Program-made: the position numbers and the translations under genes
The notes under the pieces: generated by a model
What the model was told of the DNA's origin: nothing
The model's database searches: none
What the model saw: only the letters and a program-made list of their open reading frames with translations
Origin: Candidatus Methanophagales archaeon
GTDB lineage: Archaea; Halobacteriota; Syntropharchaeia; Alkanophagales; Methanospirareceae
NCBI GenBank assembly: GCA_024699715.1
Contig: JANPRD010000002.1
Coordinates: 62,001 to 126,000, forward strand
Length of the DNA: 64,000 nt
Direction of reading: 5' to 3'
Part shown: piece by piece, positions 36,097 to 45,186 of the stretch
How positions within the stretch are numbered: position 1 is the first letter of the stretch
Layout: every line of letters begins with the position of its first letter

Positions 36097-36977
36097 ATGG
36101 CGCATGCAGCGGGGGGAGGAGGCGTTCTTAAGCGAGTTTTCAGCGAGCTTTCCGCATTTTTAAACGAGAGGAAGGTCGTCTCTGAGGGCGAGTTGCGTTT
36201 GAAAATAAGGGAATGCCTTTCTGCACTCAGCGATGCGGAGATGCGTGAATTGGAGAAAAATCTCGGCATCGGCAGAGAAAAGGAAGGAGCGAGAGGAAAA
36301 GCGGAAGAGAGAGCAGAAGAGAGAGCGGAAGAAAGAGCGGAAGCGAGGGAAGAGGCTGTTAAGAGCGTTGAAGAAATCATTTTCAGAAGCATCACAACGA
36401 GGGAGAAAATCTCGGTGTTTTCGCCGGACTGCCACACGAAAATAAACTATCAGGGTGAGATTTTCTATTGTCTGCCGACGCATAAATTCTTCGCCGAGGA
36501 GCTGGAGCAAGCGTTCCTGCGGTGGTCAAAGATAAGGAGCGCAGCGAGTATGTTAAGTGGCGTCGTTGAGGATTTTTTGAGGAGATGCGGATATTCCACC
36601 CGCTCTCTTCAGAAGGATGAAGAATGCGAGGTTCTTGAGGCGGAGAAAGTGCATGGTGACCGTAAAAGGAAACTCCGCATTTTAATTTTACCGTCAATAA
36701 AATTCGTGCCTCGCTTCTTGCGGAAGATTTCTCAGACGAATCTGAGAATACTGTTATTGCCGTTCCGACGGAGAGGACGCCAGCACCTTTCATCTCTTTC
36801 TTCAGGGAGCATGCGGAGGAATTTCCATCAGAATGGAGAATTTGGGTCGTAGATACTGAGCGAAAGGCAGTGAATCCATTTCTCGGAAGGGAAGAAGATG
36901 AGGAGATTGAGCGGAACTTTGAGAACCCGATGCAAGCGAGAAAGGCTCTCAGCGTTTGGATGCGGAAAGCTTTTTGA
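36097..36977 (+). CDS. Unknown protein, frameshifted; upstream of mtd
   Basis: No family recognised. From ATG 36097 the frame carries a helical N-terminus, a charged repeat (EERAEERAEERAEAREE) and a middle part (FSPDCHTKINYQGEIFYCLPTHKFF, then AASMLSGVVEDFLRRCGYS). At about 36670 the protein-like signal moves to another frame, giving FNFTVNKIRASLLAEDFSDE, TVIAVPTERTPAPFISFFRE, EWRIWVVDTE, VNPFLGREEDEE and WMRKAF, stop 36977. A -1 shift (one missing base) in the AT-rich stretch 36660-36700 joins them into about 293 aa. The second half reads like a compact alpha/beta domain. Confidence 0.55.
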
Positions 36978-37085
36978 TACGCTTCTTCGCTTCTCGCATG
37001 TCGCAATGGAAACGCTCACTTGAGCGTGAAACCGCTTCAACTCAACATTTCTTAGCCTCGCAGTCGCCAGTCGCATTTCAATATC

Positions 37086-37098
37086 CTTTATATTTTTT
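37086..37098 (+). promoter_or_regulatory. TATA-like element before mtd
   Basis: CTTTATATTTTTT lies 22-34 nt upstream of the mtd start codon, fitting a leaderless or very short-leader archaeal transcript. No clear ribosome-binding site precedes the ATG. Confidence 0.45.
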
Positions 37099-37119
37099 GA
37101 AATTAACGCAAGAGCGGAG

Positions 37120-37974
37120 ATGACGGCGGAGGTTGTGAAGGTAGGATTTGTGAAATTAGGGAACATCGGAGCGTCAAGGATTGTGGATTTAGTGCTTGAC
37201 GAGCGTGCGGACAGAGAAGATGTGGATGTCCGTGTCGTAGGCACAGGTGCGAAGCTCACGCCTGAGCATGCGGAAGCAACTTCCGAGTTGTTGAACTGGA
37301 ATCCTGATTTAGTCGTGGTTGTGAGTCCGAATGCAGCGCTTCCAGGTCCGAAGAAGGCTCGTGAGATGGCAAAGGAGCGGGGTTTGCCTTGCATTGTCAT
37401 TTCGGATGCACCTGCGAAGAAGGCAGTGAAAGCACTCAAAGAAGGAGGCTTCGGCTACATTCTGATAATGGGCGACCCAATGATAGGAGCTCGGAGGGAG
37501 TTCTTGGATGCGGTTGAGATGAGCATGTTCAACGCAAATGTGCTTGCTGTCTTGACTGCTACTGGCGTTGTCCGCATTTTGCAAGAGGAGCTTGATGCGG
37601 TGATTGAGCAAATAAAGAAGCGGAAGGCGGGCGAGAGCGTTGAGCTGAAGTTGCCGCAGATTGAGGTCACTGCTGAGCTTGCAGCGGAGCGTGCAGGCTT
37701 CTCAAATCCCTATGCGAAGGCGAAGGCGATTGCCGCTCTCGCAATGGCTGAGAAGGTCGCAGATTTGGATGTGCAAGGGTGCTTCGTCGTGAAAGAGGCT
37801 GAGAGGTATGTGCCTCTCGTCGCAGCAGCACACGAAATGCTTGAGGCAGCAGCGAAACTCGCAATGGAAGCACGAGAAATAGAAAAATACGGGGACTCGC
37901 TCTTAAGAGTGCCTCATGCAAGGACAGGAGAACTGCTGCGAAAAGTGAAACTGATGGAAAAGCCGACCGCTTGA
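37120..37974 (+). CDS. mtd: F420-dependent methylene-H4MPT dehydrogenase Mtd
   Basis: 284 aa. Interconverts methylene- and methenyl-tetrahydromethanopterin with coenzyme F420. Family segments: KVGFVKLGNIGASRIVDLVLDERADR, NPDLVVVVSPNAALPGPKKARE, VISDAPAKKA, YILIMGDPMIGARREFLDAVEMSMFN and YVPLVAAAHEMLEAAAKLA, all strongly Mtd-like. A marker of C1 metabolism by H4MPT. Single gene with its own promoter-like element; dph6 follows. Confidence 0.96.
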   Translation: MTAEVVKVGFVKLGNIGASRIVDLVLDERADREDVDVRVVGTGAKLTPEHAEATSELLNWNPDLVVVVSPNAALPGPKKAREMAKERGLPCIVISDAPAKKAVKALKEGGFGYILIMGDPMIGARREFLDAVEMSMFNANVLAVLTATGVVRILQEELDAVIEQIKKRKAGESVELKLPQIEVTAELAAERAGFSNPYAKAKAIAALAMAEKVADLDVQGCFVVKEAERYVPLVAAAHEMLEAAAKLAMEAREIEKYGDSLLRVPHARTGELLRKVKLMEKPTA

Positions 37975-38028
37975 TTTCTTTTCTCTCTCTTTCTTTTCGC
38001 CTTTATTTTGTAAGGGAAATTGCACGCA

Positions 38029-38682
38029 ATGGATGTTTTTGTTTCTTGGAGCGGAGGGAAGGACTGCTGTTTGGCGCTCTACAGGGCTTTAAAGGCGGGA
38101 TTCAAAGTCAGGTATCTGTTCAGTATGCTTGGTGAAGATGGTTTGAGGTCAAGAGGACACGGTTTGAGCAGAAGTCTTCTGAACGCTCAATCTTCCGCTT
38201 TGGGAATACCAATCGTGTATGGGAGGTCTTCGTGGGAAACTTACGAGGAGGAATTCAAGAGGGTTGCCGAAAATCTGAAGGATGCGGGCATTCAAGGAGG
38301 CGTGTTCGGAGATATAAACCTTGAAGAGCATAAGGAGTGGGTTGAAAGAGTTTGCGGTGAAATCGGAATAAAAGCTTTTGAGCCACTCTGGAATGAAAGT
38401 TATGAGAATTTGTTGCGTCAATTTTTCGGCGAAGGCTTTGAAGCCGTGATTGTTGATGTCAAAAAAATAATAGGTGATGAGTGGGTCGGTCGGAATTTTG
38501 ACTACGAATTCGTAGAATACCTTGAAAATCAGGGAGCGGATGTGTTCGGCGAGAACGGAGAATATCACACATTAGTAACATACGGTCCGATATTCAAGCG
38601 ACGCATAGAGATTCTTGAGAGCAGGAAAACTCAAAGAAATGGCAGGCTCACGCTTGAAATTTTAAGATTTAAACTGAAATGA
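38029..38682 (+). CDS. dph6: Diphthine-ammonia ligase Dph6 (PP-loop ATPase)
   Basis: 217 aa. PP-loop FVSWSGGKDCCLALYRA at the N-terminus, then GIQGGVFGDINLEEHKEWVERVC, FEPLWNESYENLL and FGENGEYHTLVTYGPIF, the Dph6/DUF71 signatures. Last step of diphthamide formation on elongation factor 2. ATG 38029 is chosen over an in-frame TTG at 38020. Confidence 0.9.
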   Translation: MDVFVSWSGGKDCCLALYRALKAGFKVRYLFSMLGEDGLRSRGHGLSRSLLNAQSSALGIPIVYGRSSWETYEEEFKRVAENLKDAGIQGGVFGDINLEEHKEWVERVCGEIGIKAFEPLWNESYENLLRQFFGEGFEAVIVDVKKIIGDEWVGRNFDYEFVEYLENQGADVFGENGEYHTLVTYGPIFKRRIEILESRKTQRNGRLTLEILRFKLK

Positions 38683-38754
38683 GGAGCAAATAAGTATGTT
38701 TGATTTCTCTGTTCCATCAGCTTTCAGGCGTTGAGCAAGCGAGCAGTTTCGCAT

Positions 38755-39036
38755 TCAGCCGACTTCAACGCCCTCTTCTTTGCGTTTTCCCGAAGGGGGC
38801 AGACGCCTGAGATGTTCAGGCACTTTCACCCTCAAAATGTTCGTTGAACGCACATGATATATGGGGTTTCCAGTTGTGGGGTCGTATTCTTCGGTGCGAA
38901 TTATATCTGTGACTATCGCCTTAAATTTAAGCACGGTGCCGTCCTCCAACTTATACTCGTTCCAATCCTCACGAACAACCTCAAAGTCCACCTGCTCCGC
39001 CTCCACCTCTCTCCCATTCGGCAACCTGATTTTCAT
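38755..39036 (-). CDS. Conserved-looking hypothetical protein
   Basis: 93 aa from ATG 39036 (MKIRLPNGREVEAEQVDFEV); a longer start at 39081 is possible. All-beta appearance: EYKLEDGTVLKFKAIVTDIIRTEEYDPTTGNPIYHVRSTNILRV. No family name recalled; small archaeal proteins of this look occur in methanogen relatives. Lies downstream of trmG10 on the same strand. Confidence 0.6.
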   Translation of the reverse strand: MKIRLPNGREVEAEQVDFEVVREDWNEYKLEDGTVLKFKAIVTDIIRTEEYDPTTGNPIYHVRSTNILRVKVPEHLRRLPPSGKRKEEGVEVG

Positions 39037-39102
39037 CTCTACTGAATGATGCCACCTCGCTTTAAAAAGTTTTTCCCACACAACGCCTCACTTGCTCCGT
39101 CA

Positions 39103-40200
39103 CTATGCCTTCCTCAACACCGTAATATACCTGCTCAGGCTCTTGTGAACCCTGTATTTGTGGCACTCAACTGCATTCATCTCCGCACTGCGTAGCAGAG
39201 GAAAGAGCGGGGCGTGAGAAACAACTACCGCTTTCCTTCCGGGTTTAAGCACTCTATTCATCTCTTCCAACGCAGAAGACCACAGTCGCCTCAAATGCGG
39301 CGGAGTAGTGGCGGTGTTAGCGGTGCTGCTGTTGCGTTGTTTGGGGTCTTGCGTAGAAGAAACGAATGAAGATCTGCCGTAGGGAAAATCTGTTGCGATA
39401 GCATCCACGCTTTCATCTCTAATTGGCAATTCTTGAGCATCCCCAACAATCAATTCCGCATTTAAACCGTAAAATTCAATGTTTTTACATGCACCTTTTG
39501 CCATTTCCTGCTGAATATCAACACCAACAGCCCTCGCACCGATTGCAGATGCCTCCATTAGAATGCCACCTGTGCCACAGAAGGGGTCAAGCAATACTTC
39601 ACCAGCACGCACTTCGCTCAAATTCACAACAACTCTCGCTAACTTCGGCTGAATTGAAATCGGGCGAGAGAAAGGTCGCAGCGAGGGTTTCCTGCTCTGA
39701 AATTGTTTCTTGTCAATGGAATGCGAGAGGACACTGAAAAAAGCGATTCTGCCTGTGAGAAGCACTACAAAAGTCCTGAACGGCTCATTTAAATCTACCT
39801 TTAACCCCCTTCGCCTCAGAATATCGCCTATTTCTCGCTCTATGTAGGAGGAAGAGAGCGAAAGCTCTTGCGGACAATCTTCGCACACGCACCGCAAATG
39901 ATTTCTCACCGTCAAAAAACGCCTCAATAGGTGCTTTCTTCGCAACTTCAGCGATTTCACGCAACGATTCGCCCGCACCAAGCACGATGTATATGCGATG
40001 CGTCATTCCGAGCCTGCTCGCCAAGCATGCTGAAATCTTCATCGCCTCCGCCTCTTTAATTTTCAAATCAAGCAGAAGGAAGCCGAAATCTGCGATTTCC
40101 TCACTGAATTGAATGCCCAAAGCGTTCAGGCATGCGAGAACCTCAGCCTTAGGAAGCGTTTCATGCTCCTTTGACAGCTCAAATGCGAACCGCACCATGT
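39103..40200 (-). CDS. trmG10: tRNA (guanine10-N2)-dimethyltransferase TrmG10, frameshifted
   Basis: Methylates G10 in tRNA. ATG 40200 follows GGAGGTCAC. The N-terminal THUMP-type part (VRFAFELSKEHETLPKAEVLACL, HRIYIVLGAG, FAVRVRRL) is in one frame; the Rossmann domain (LLDPFCGTGGILMEASAIGA, VGVDIQQEMAKGA, ATDFPYGRSSF) is in the next. Dropping one T near 39855 (CTCTTCC to CTCTCC on the coding strand) joins them as ALSSYIEREIGDILRRRG. A Ser/Thr/Asn/Ala insert (about 39300-39355) sits after the catalytic DFPYGR motif. A dead tnpB lies 12 nt upstream of the start. Confidence 0.85.
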
Positions 40201-40212
40201 GACCTCCTCCCC

Positions 40213-41381
40213 TCACTGAAGTGAGTGGCATCCAGCGAGGGGAGGTTCCTGCTTCTTCGAGGAGACTTGCCCCACAATCACCGAGGAAGCGGTGAACATG
40301 GAGTAGAGGTCTCCTCTCAGCAGGCTCATAGGGCAGGCCCTGCCCCAGCTTCTCCAATCCTCTTTCCAGTATTCTCCATGCGGATATGTAATCTCGCAGC
40401 GGATCATCCCAGGATAAACCTTCAGATGTGCCTCTTGGAGAGACCTTCACGACCGTCTTACCAGCTCTCGCAGCCTTGTAAGACAGATAGTGAAGGAACT
40501 TACTCCAAGAGGCGTCTGAAATTTCGGATGAGAGGTTGTGGTTTCTCCTCATGTTTTCCACGTTCTAAGGCCTCGACCACGATGAGGTCGTAGTTATCAA
40601 CGTAGAATCGTGAGAGCTTGTGCAGAAAATCATCCCTCTTCCGCTCTATTTTCTCATATATCTTGCACAGCCTTCGCAGCTGCTTCAGACCAGTTCTTTG
40701 AGCGTCTCTTCTTCCTCGAAAGTTTGCGGTGCTCCCTTCTCAAGCGCTCCAGCTCTCGCTCATAGAACTTCGGATTCTCTATTGCTCTTCCCTCAGAGTC
40801 AGTGAGATAGCTCCTTATGCCTAAGTCTATGCCTATTGCTCTCTCAATCTCCTTCTTCGGAACTTCAGCCTCTTCCACGCATATAAGAGCGATACCACGC
40901 TCCGCTTCCGTAGCGCTTTATGATCACTTGCTTTATCTTTCCTTCAACGGGGCGATGAACTCTTATAGGAACTTCTCCCGACCTTTGAGATGTATAGCCT
41001 ATCTAACCTATTCCCCGTCTTGATGAGCTTGAAGCCTGACTGGTTCAGAATGAAGCTCTTGAACTTCCCATACTTCTTATATCTCAACTTCCCAACCTTT
41101 CTGCCTTTCTTCTTCAGTTCCGCCAAAGCCTTCAGGTTGTTATAAAGCATGAAAACGACCATCTGCAAGGTCTTAGCATTCACTTCTTTCAGTTCATGTC
41201 GTTCTTCCTTTAGCTTCAGAAGCATAGATTGAATTTTGCGTTTTGGAGGTGTTTTCTTGCTCTCGTTTATGATTGAAAGCAGCTTGTTATAGAGCCATCT
41301 GCATTGCTCCAGTATGAACAGCAATTTCTCCTCTTGCTCCCTCGTAGGATACAACATGAACTTGTGAGTTATTGCAATCAT
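40213..41381 (-). pseudogene. tnpB: Degraded TnpB (IS1341/IS605-type) remnant
   Basis: Pieces of TnpB occur in order across changing frames. They are the N-terminus (ITHKFMLYPTREQEEKLLF, CRWLYNKLL), IRVHRPVEGKIKQVIIKRY, RuvC-I (IGIDLGIRSYLTDSEG), KIERKRDDFLHKLSRFY with RuvC-II (DLIVVEAL), ENMRRNHNLSSEISDASW, and RuvC-III (RDYISAWRILERG). The tail VSSKKQEPPLAGCHSLQ ends at 40213. At least five frame changes are needed. The CxxC zinc finger expected between VSPRGTS and RDYISAWRIL is absent, a deletion of about 25 residues. No tnpA is present. It is non-functional. Confidence 0.87.
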
Positions 41382-41405
41382 TTCACATTCTCTCTATATG
41401 GTCAC

Positions 41406-41417
41406 TATATATAAATA
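41406..41417 (-). promoter_or_regulatory. TATA-like element upstream of the tnpB remnant
   Basis: TATATATAAATA block about 25-36 nt upstream of the tnpB start on the minus strand. It could also serve plus-strand transcription toward larE, but that start is over 200 nt away. Confidence 0.35.
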
Positions 41418-41626
41418 CTTTCCCACCCATCTCCCCTGCTGTATCCCTCATTTGAAAAGGAGGGAATTATCAGCAACGATATTCTTAAAAAGGTGAGAAG
41501 GAAAAGGAGAAATCATGGAATCGCCCCAAGAAGCAGCGCAGAGGAAAAGCCCCGCCTCAGCTTCGGAGACGGAGTCAGCGACGGCAGTCAGAGGTCAGAG
41601 TCAGCGTCAGGAATGGAGAAGCGTAA

Positions 41627-42499
41627 GTGGGAAAGGCAAGAGAGCGGATTTATGAGGCGAAATTAGAGTGCTTGAGGGAGGAAATAGCGAAAAGAGGAAA
41701 GCTGCTTGTCGCATTTTCAGGCGGTTTGGACAGCGGATTCCTGCTGAAAGTCGCCTGCGATGTGCTTTCGTGTGAGAAAGTCCTTGCAGTTACGCTTGAC
41801 GCAGAGGTATTTCCACGCAGCGAGAAGGTATTTGCGAGAGAGTTAGCGGAAGAAATAGGCGTGAGGCACAAGTTCGTGAAGTTCGCATGGCTTTCTCGCA
41901 AGAGGCTCGTTGAGAATCTTCCGGAGCGATGCTTCTTCTGCAAACTCGCATTCACGAGGCTCTTGAAGGAAGTCGCAGCAGAGGAGGGCTTTGAGACAAT
42001 CGCAGACGGCGTCACAACTTCAGATTTGGGAAGACCGGGCGTGAAGGCTTCGGAAGGCATCTGGCATCCGCTCGCAGAGGCGTCGCTCTCAAAAGAGGAT
42101 GTGAGAAATCTTGCGAGAATGCTGAAACTGCCTTTCTGGAAAAAGCCGTCCATGTCCTGTCTTGCGACGAGGATTCCTTACGGGATGCACATCTCTGCCG
42201 AGCTGCTTCAGAGAATAGAGGAGGCTGAGGAGTTCTTGCGTGAGTCTGGCTTTGAGCGGGTGCGTGTGCGAGTCCACAGTGCGTCGCATTCGTCCAATTC
42301 ACAACCCGCAATGCTTCTCGCAAGAATAGAGGTCGGAAAGGAGGAGTTGAGCAAGTTCAACAGCGAAATCATGACGGAAGTTTGCGAGCGTTTGAAGCGT
42401 CTCGGCTTCTATTTCGTCACGCTTGACCTCGCAGGTTACCAAAGCGGTAGCATGGATTCACTGCACACCGCAGCAGTGCGACGACGGGATGCGATATGA
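41627..42499 (+). CDS. larE: LarE-type ATP-dependent sulfur transferase
   Basis: 290 aa from GTG 41627 (GGAG nearby; in-frame stop TAA just upstream). PP-loop LLVAFSGGLDSGFLL, then RCFFCKLAFTRLL (Cys pair region), DGVTTSDLGRPGVKASEG, HPLAEASLSKEDVRNLARML and CLATRIPYGMHIS. LarE makes dithiolated nicotinate for the nickel-pincer cofactor by sacrificing a Cys sulfur. larB and larC are not in view, so the cofactor target is unclear. A short Ser/Asn insert (SASHSSNSQPA) sits near residue 230. The 110 nt upstream form a Gln/Ser/Ala-rich open frame with no clear role. Confidence 0.85.
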   Translation: MGKARERIYEAKLECLREEIAKRGKLLVAFSGGLDSGFLLKVACDVLSCEKVLAVTLDAEVFPRSEKVFARELAEEIGVRHKFVKFAWLSRKRLVENLPERCFFCKLAFTRLLKEVAAEEGFETIADGVTTSDLGRPGVKASEGIWHPLAEASLSKEDVRNLARMLKLPFWKKPSMSCLATRIPYGMHISAELLQRIEEAEEFLRESGFERVRVRVHSASHSSNSQPAMLLARIEVGKEELSKFNSEIMTEVCERLKRLGFYFVTLDLAGYQSGSMDSLHTAAVRRRDAI

Positions 42500-42502
42500 G
42501 AA

Positions 42503-43132
42503 ATGAGAATGTCGCAAAGTGCAGCTCTCAGCTCTTATTTGAATTCGCTCCGTTTTCAAATGCTTTTCGTCGCATCGCTTTTTCTCCTCGCCACCGCATT
42601 AGGCTACGCAGGCTTACTCAGCGAATTCTTCAGCAACGCCCTGAAAGAGCTTCAGGAATTCAGCGATTATTTCAAGGACATTTCTTTCTGCTGCCCGCTT
42701 TGGGCATCTTTCTTCATTTTTTTCTCCCTAATTTTCCTGAACAATTCGTTTAAATGCTTCCTAAATATCATTTTAGGACCGATTTTGGGGATATTTCCGC
42801 TGTTCTCCACATTTGTTAATGGCGGGCTACTCGGATTCTTAGCGAGAAAGGAGGGATTAGCCGTTTTTCTCTATGTTCTTCCACACGGCATTTTTGAGAT
42901 TCCTGCCTTTTTACTGAGCGCTGCAATCGGACTGAGGCTCTCTTGTGAGGTGTTGAAAATATTGCTGGGAAGCAGGGGAAGAAGCGGCGGTAGAGGCGAA
43001 GGAGGAACGAAGGTCGTGAGTTTGAAAGTTGAGTTCGGAGAAGCATTAAAAGCATTCATCAAAATTGTGCTTCCGCTATTGTTTGTTGCTGCGTTAATTG
43101 AAACGAGCCTAATTTTGTCGTTAGCAGAATGA
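42503..43132 (+). CDS. SpoIIM-family (DUF95) membrane protein
   Basis: 209 aa, about five hydrophobic helices. The family pattern FFSLIFLNNSFKCFLNIILGPILGIFPLFSTFVNGGLLGF followed by VLPHGIFEIPAFLLSAAIGLRL is clear. Archaeal homologues are of unknown function. A Gly/Arg loop insert (GSRGRSGGRGEGG) precedes the last two helices. Starts 3 nt after larE and is followed by an MBL protein, probably one transcription unit. Confidence 0.83.
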   Translation: MRMSQSAALSSYLNSLRFQMLFVASLFLLATALGYAGLLSEFFSNALKELQEFSDYFKDISFCCPLWASFFIFFSLIFLNNSFKCFLNIILGPILGIFPLFSTFVNGGLLGFLARKEGLAVFLYVLPHGIFEIPAFLLSAAIGLRLSCEVLKILLGSRGRSGGRGEGGTKVVSLKVEFGEALKAFIKIVLPLLFVAALIETSLILSLAE

Positions 43133-43151
43133 GCGAGGAGGGGTGAAGGAT

Positions 43152-43823
43152 ATGAGAATTTGCGAAAATGTGTATTGGTATCGTGAAAAGGGATGGATGG
43201 ATGCAAACACATTCGTAATAAAAGGAGATGTTACGGTGTTAATAGACCCTGGATTGAGCGAATATGCGTGGAGGAAGTGCGAAGAGATGCGGGAGGATGG
43301 TATAGAACCGCAAGAGATAGATATTCTACTGATAACGCATTCGCATCCTGACCACTGCGACGCCCTCTCCGTTCTGAAAAAGCACACAAACGCAAGGATT
43401 GGCTTGCATTCATCGCAGGCGGAATGGGCATCTCTGCTTTCTGAGGCTTCTTTTCACTTCTTGGGCGTTAAGCCGAGAGATTTCAAGGCGGACTTCCTCG
43501 TGGAAGCGCTGAAAGCAGGGCGAGAAGAGAGGTCGCAAGGAGAGCGAAACTGGTTGGAAGTTCTGCACACGCCAGGGCATACACCTGACAGCGTCTGCTT
43601 TTACCTACCTTCGCATGCTGTATTGCTCTGCGGAGACCTTGTGTTTGAGCGAGGCATCGGCAGGACAGACCTGCCATTCGGCGATGAAGATGCTTTGAAA
43701 GCGTCAATTGAACGCATATCCGCCCTTGATGTTGAGATTTTGCTCCCAGGACATGGAAATATCATAAAGGGAAGGGAGAATGTGCGGAAGAATTTCGCAT
43801 TTGTGATGAATTTCTTTCGGTAA
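43152..43823 (+). CDS. Metallo-beta-lactamase-fold hydrolase (glyoxalase II-like)
   Basis: 223 aa from ATG 43152 (GAGGAGGGG upstream). Metal motif ITHSHPDHCDAL, then LHTPGHTPDSVCFYL, LLCGDLVFERGIGRTDLPFGD and LLPGHGNIIKG. Similar to hydroxyacylglutathione hydrolase-like MBL proteins; the substrate is unknown. Confidence 0.83.
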   Translation: MRICENVYWYREKGWMDANTFVIKGDVTVLIDPGLSEYAWRKCEEMREDGIEPQEIDILLITHSHPDHCDALSVLKKHTNARIGLHSSQAEWASLLSEASFHFLGVKPRDFKADFLVEALKAGREERSQGERNWLEVLHTPGHTPDSVCFYLPSHAVLLCGDLVFERGIGRTDLPFGDEDALKASIERISALDVEILLPGHGNIIKGRENVRKNFAFVMNFFR

Positions 43824-43842
43824 AGTGAAATCGTAAGTGAAA

Positions 43843-44607
43843 TTAACGCAGCATATCGCATATTTCATCTTTCAACGCTTTGACATGCTCAACGAAAGCG
43901 GGAGAGGCTTTGAAGGGGGGTTTTCCTTCAATAGATGCTTTTAAGAGTGCGGGGTCATAGGGAATGCATCCAACTATGTTTTCTTCTGAAATTCGCCTCA
44001 CGAGAGTATTCAAACTATTTCTATTTTCGGGGACTTTGTTGAAAACGACTGCGAATTTTGATATTCCTATATCAGAGGATAGCGATTTAATGCGAATAGC
44101 GGTCTCAACAGCACTCATTGAAGGCTCCACAACTGCGAGCATGATGTCAACGCCACGAGCAGTCCCACGACCGAGATGCTCAATACCCGCCTCGCAGTCC
44201 ATCACAACATGCTCGCTTCTCCTGAAAATGTGGCGAAGTAATGCTCGCAAAAACGCATGCTCGGGGCATGTGCAACCGCCTCCGCCTTTCCTCACAGTTC
44301 CCATGACGAGCAGCGTGATTCCTTCAGAGCGAACGCCGTAATTCGCCAAAACATCGTCAACCTTCGGATTCAATTTGAACACGCCCAAGCTTCCTAACTC
44401 CGTGTTCGCACCCGTCCTCTCCGCAATTAAGTCCTTTAATTCTGAAATTGGTCTCGGATTCTCCTTTATTCCGAGTGAAAACCTCAAATTCATCGCAGGA
44501 TCCGCATCTATTGCGATTACTTCCCGCTCTTTTGCCAATATTCTTGCGAGTGTCCCCGCAATCGTTGTTTTACCGACGCCTCCCTTACCAGCAACCGCAA
44601 TTTTCAT
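43843..44607 (-). CDS. cooC: CooC-type MinD-family ATPase
   Basis: 254 aa from ATG 44607 ([20 protein letters not shown]); upstream in-frame residues are Lys/Gly-rich and ignored. Deviant Walker [23 protein letters not shown], a CTCPEH motif and VVMDCEAGIEHLGRGTARGVD are typical of CooC, which assists nickel insertion into CO dehydrogenase. No CODH gene is in the window. The CxC in GGGCTCPEH fits the metal-binding Cys of CooC. Confidence 0.85.
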   Translation of the reverse strand: MKIAVAGKGGVGKTTIAGTLARILAKEREVIAIDADPAMNLRFSLGIKENPRPISELKDLIAERTGANTELGSLGVFKLNPKVDDVLANYGVRSEGITLLVMGTVRKGGGGCTCPEHAFLRALLRHIFRRSEHVVMDCEAGIEHLGRGTARGVDIMLAVVEPSMSAVETAIRIKSLSSDIGISKFAVVFNKVPENRNSLNTLVRRISEENIVGCIPYDPALLKASIEGKPPFKASPAFVEHVKALKDEICDMLR

Positions 44608-44782
44608 TCCCTCCGCACCCGCCTTACCATTCTTCACCATTCTTTTTCTATTTCCTGCTGCTTCCAAGTTTCACGCACTCGCTCCAGCAGTTCGCCGAAA
44701 TTTTCCTTGCTCTCCATCTATTCAACATTCCCTTCTCGTCTCCAAAGACAAATCCTCACCGAAATCGTGTTCGCTACTTCAC

Positions 44783-44962
44783 TCACCAGAACCAGAAAAT
44801 ACAAAACGCATCTGGTCTTCTGAATCCAGCATTGATCTTTTCTGCTGTTTTGTAAGCATCAATTATTCCCCAAATCCAGACTATGAAATATGTCAGAAAT
44901 CCAATTAAGACAAATATTAACACGATATTTATGATTTTAGGATTTCCTTGCCTATTTGACAT
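44783..44962 (-). CDS. Small membrane protein
   Basis: 59 aa. A polar start (MSNRQGNPKI) is followed by a single long hydrophobic segment (IVLIFVLIGFLTYFIVWIWG), then IIDAYKTAEKIN and an aromatic C-terminus ending IFWFW. The IWGIIDAYKTAEKIN part resembles small TM2/DUF5683-like membrane proteins. No function known. Confidence 0.5.
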   Translation of the reverse strand: MSNRQGNPKIINIVLIFVLIGFLTYFIVWIWGIIDAYKTAEKINAGFRRPDAFCIFWFW

Positions 44963-45186
44963 TGTATATTTGCCTTAACCCGTGAAAAAGAAACTGAGAA
45001 CAGCAGCTAATTCGGGATATTTCTGCACCACAATTTACAATTTCGTGCTTTTTGCTCATTCATATTTCTCCCACCTCCTTTTGTTGTCGCCTAAGTTTCG
45101 GGGATATGTGAAGTTTGCGGAGCGAAAGCGGGCCAAATTTGGGCGAGCATGCGAAAGCAGGCGAAGTGTTCCGCCCGAAGCCCGCA

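Noticed and set aside
41516-41653. Gln/Ser/Ala-rich ORF just before larE
   Set aside because: Overlaps the larE start in another frame and has only simple-sequence composition; could be a remnant low-complexity leader.
44634-44717. 27-codon minus-strand ORF upstream of cooC with Glu/Lys/Trp-rich peptide
   Set aside because: No ribosome-binding site, overlaps the cooC leader frame, too short to support.
45106-45186. GC-rich patch with GGGCG/CGCCC pairing as a possible ncRNA
   Set aside because: The pairing is short and interrupted, and no known RNA family is recognised.
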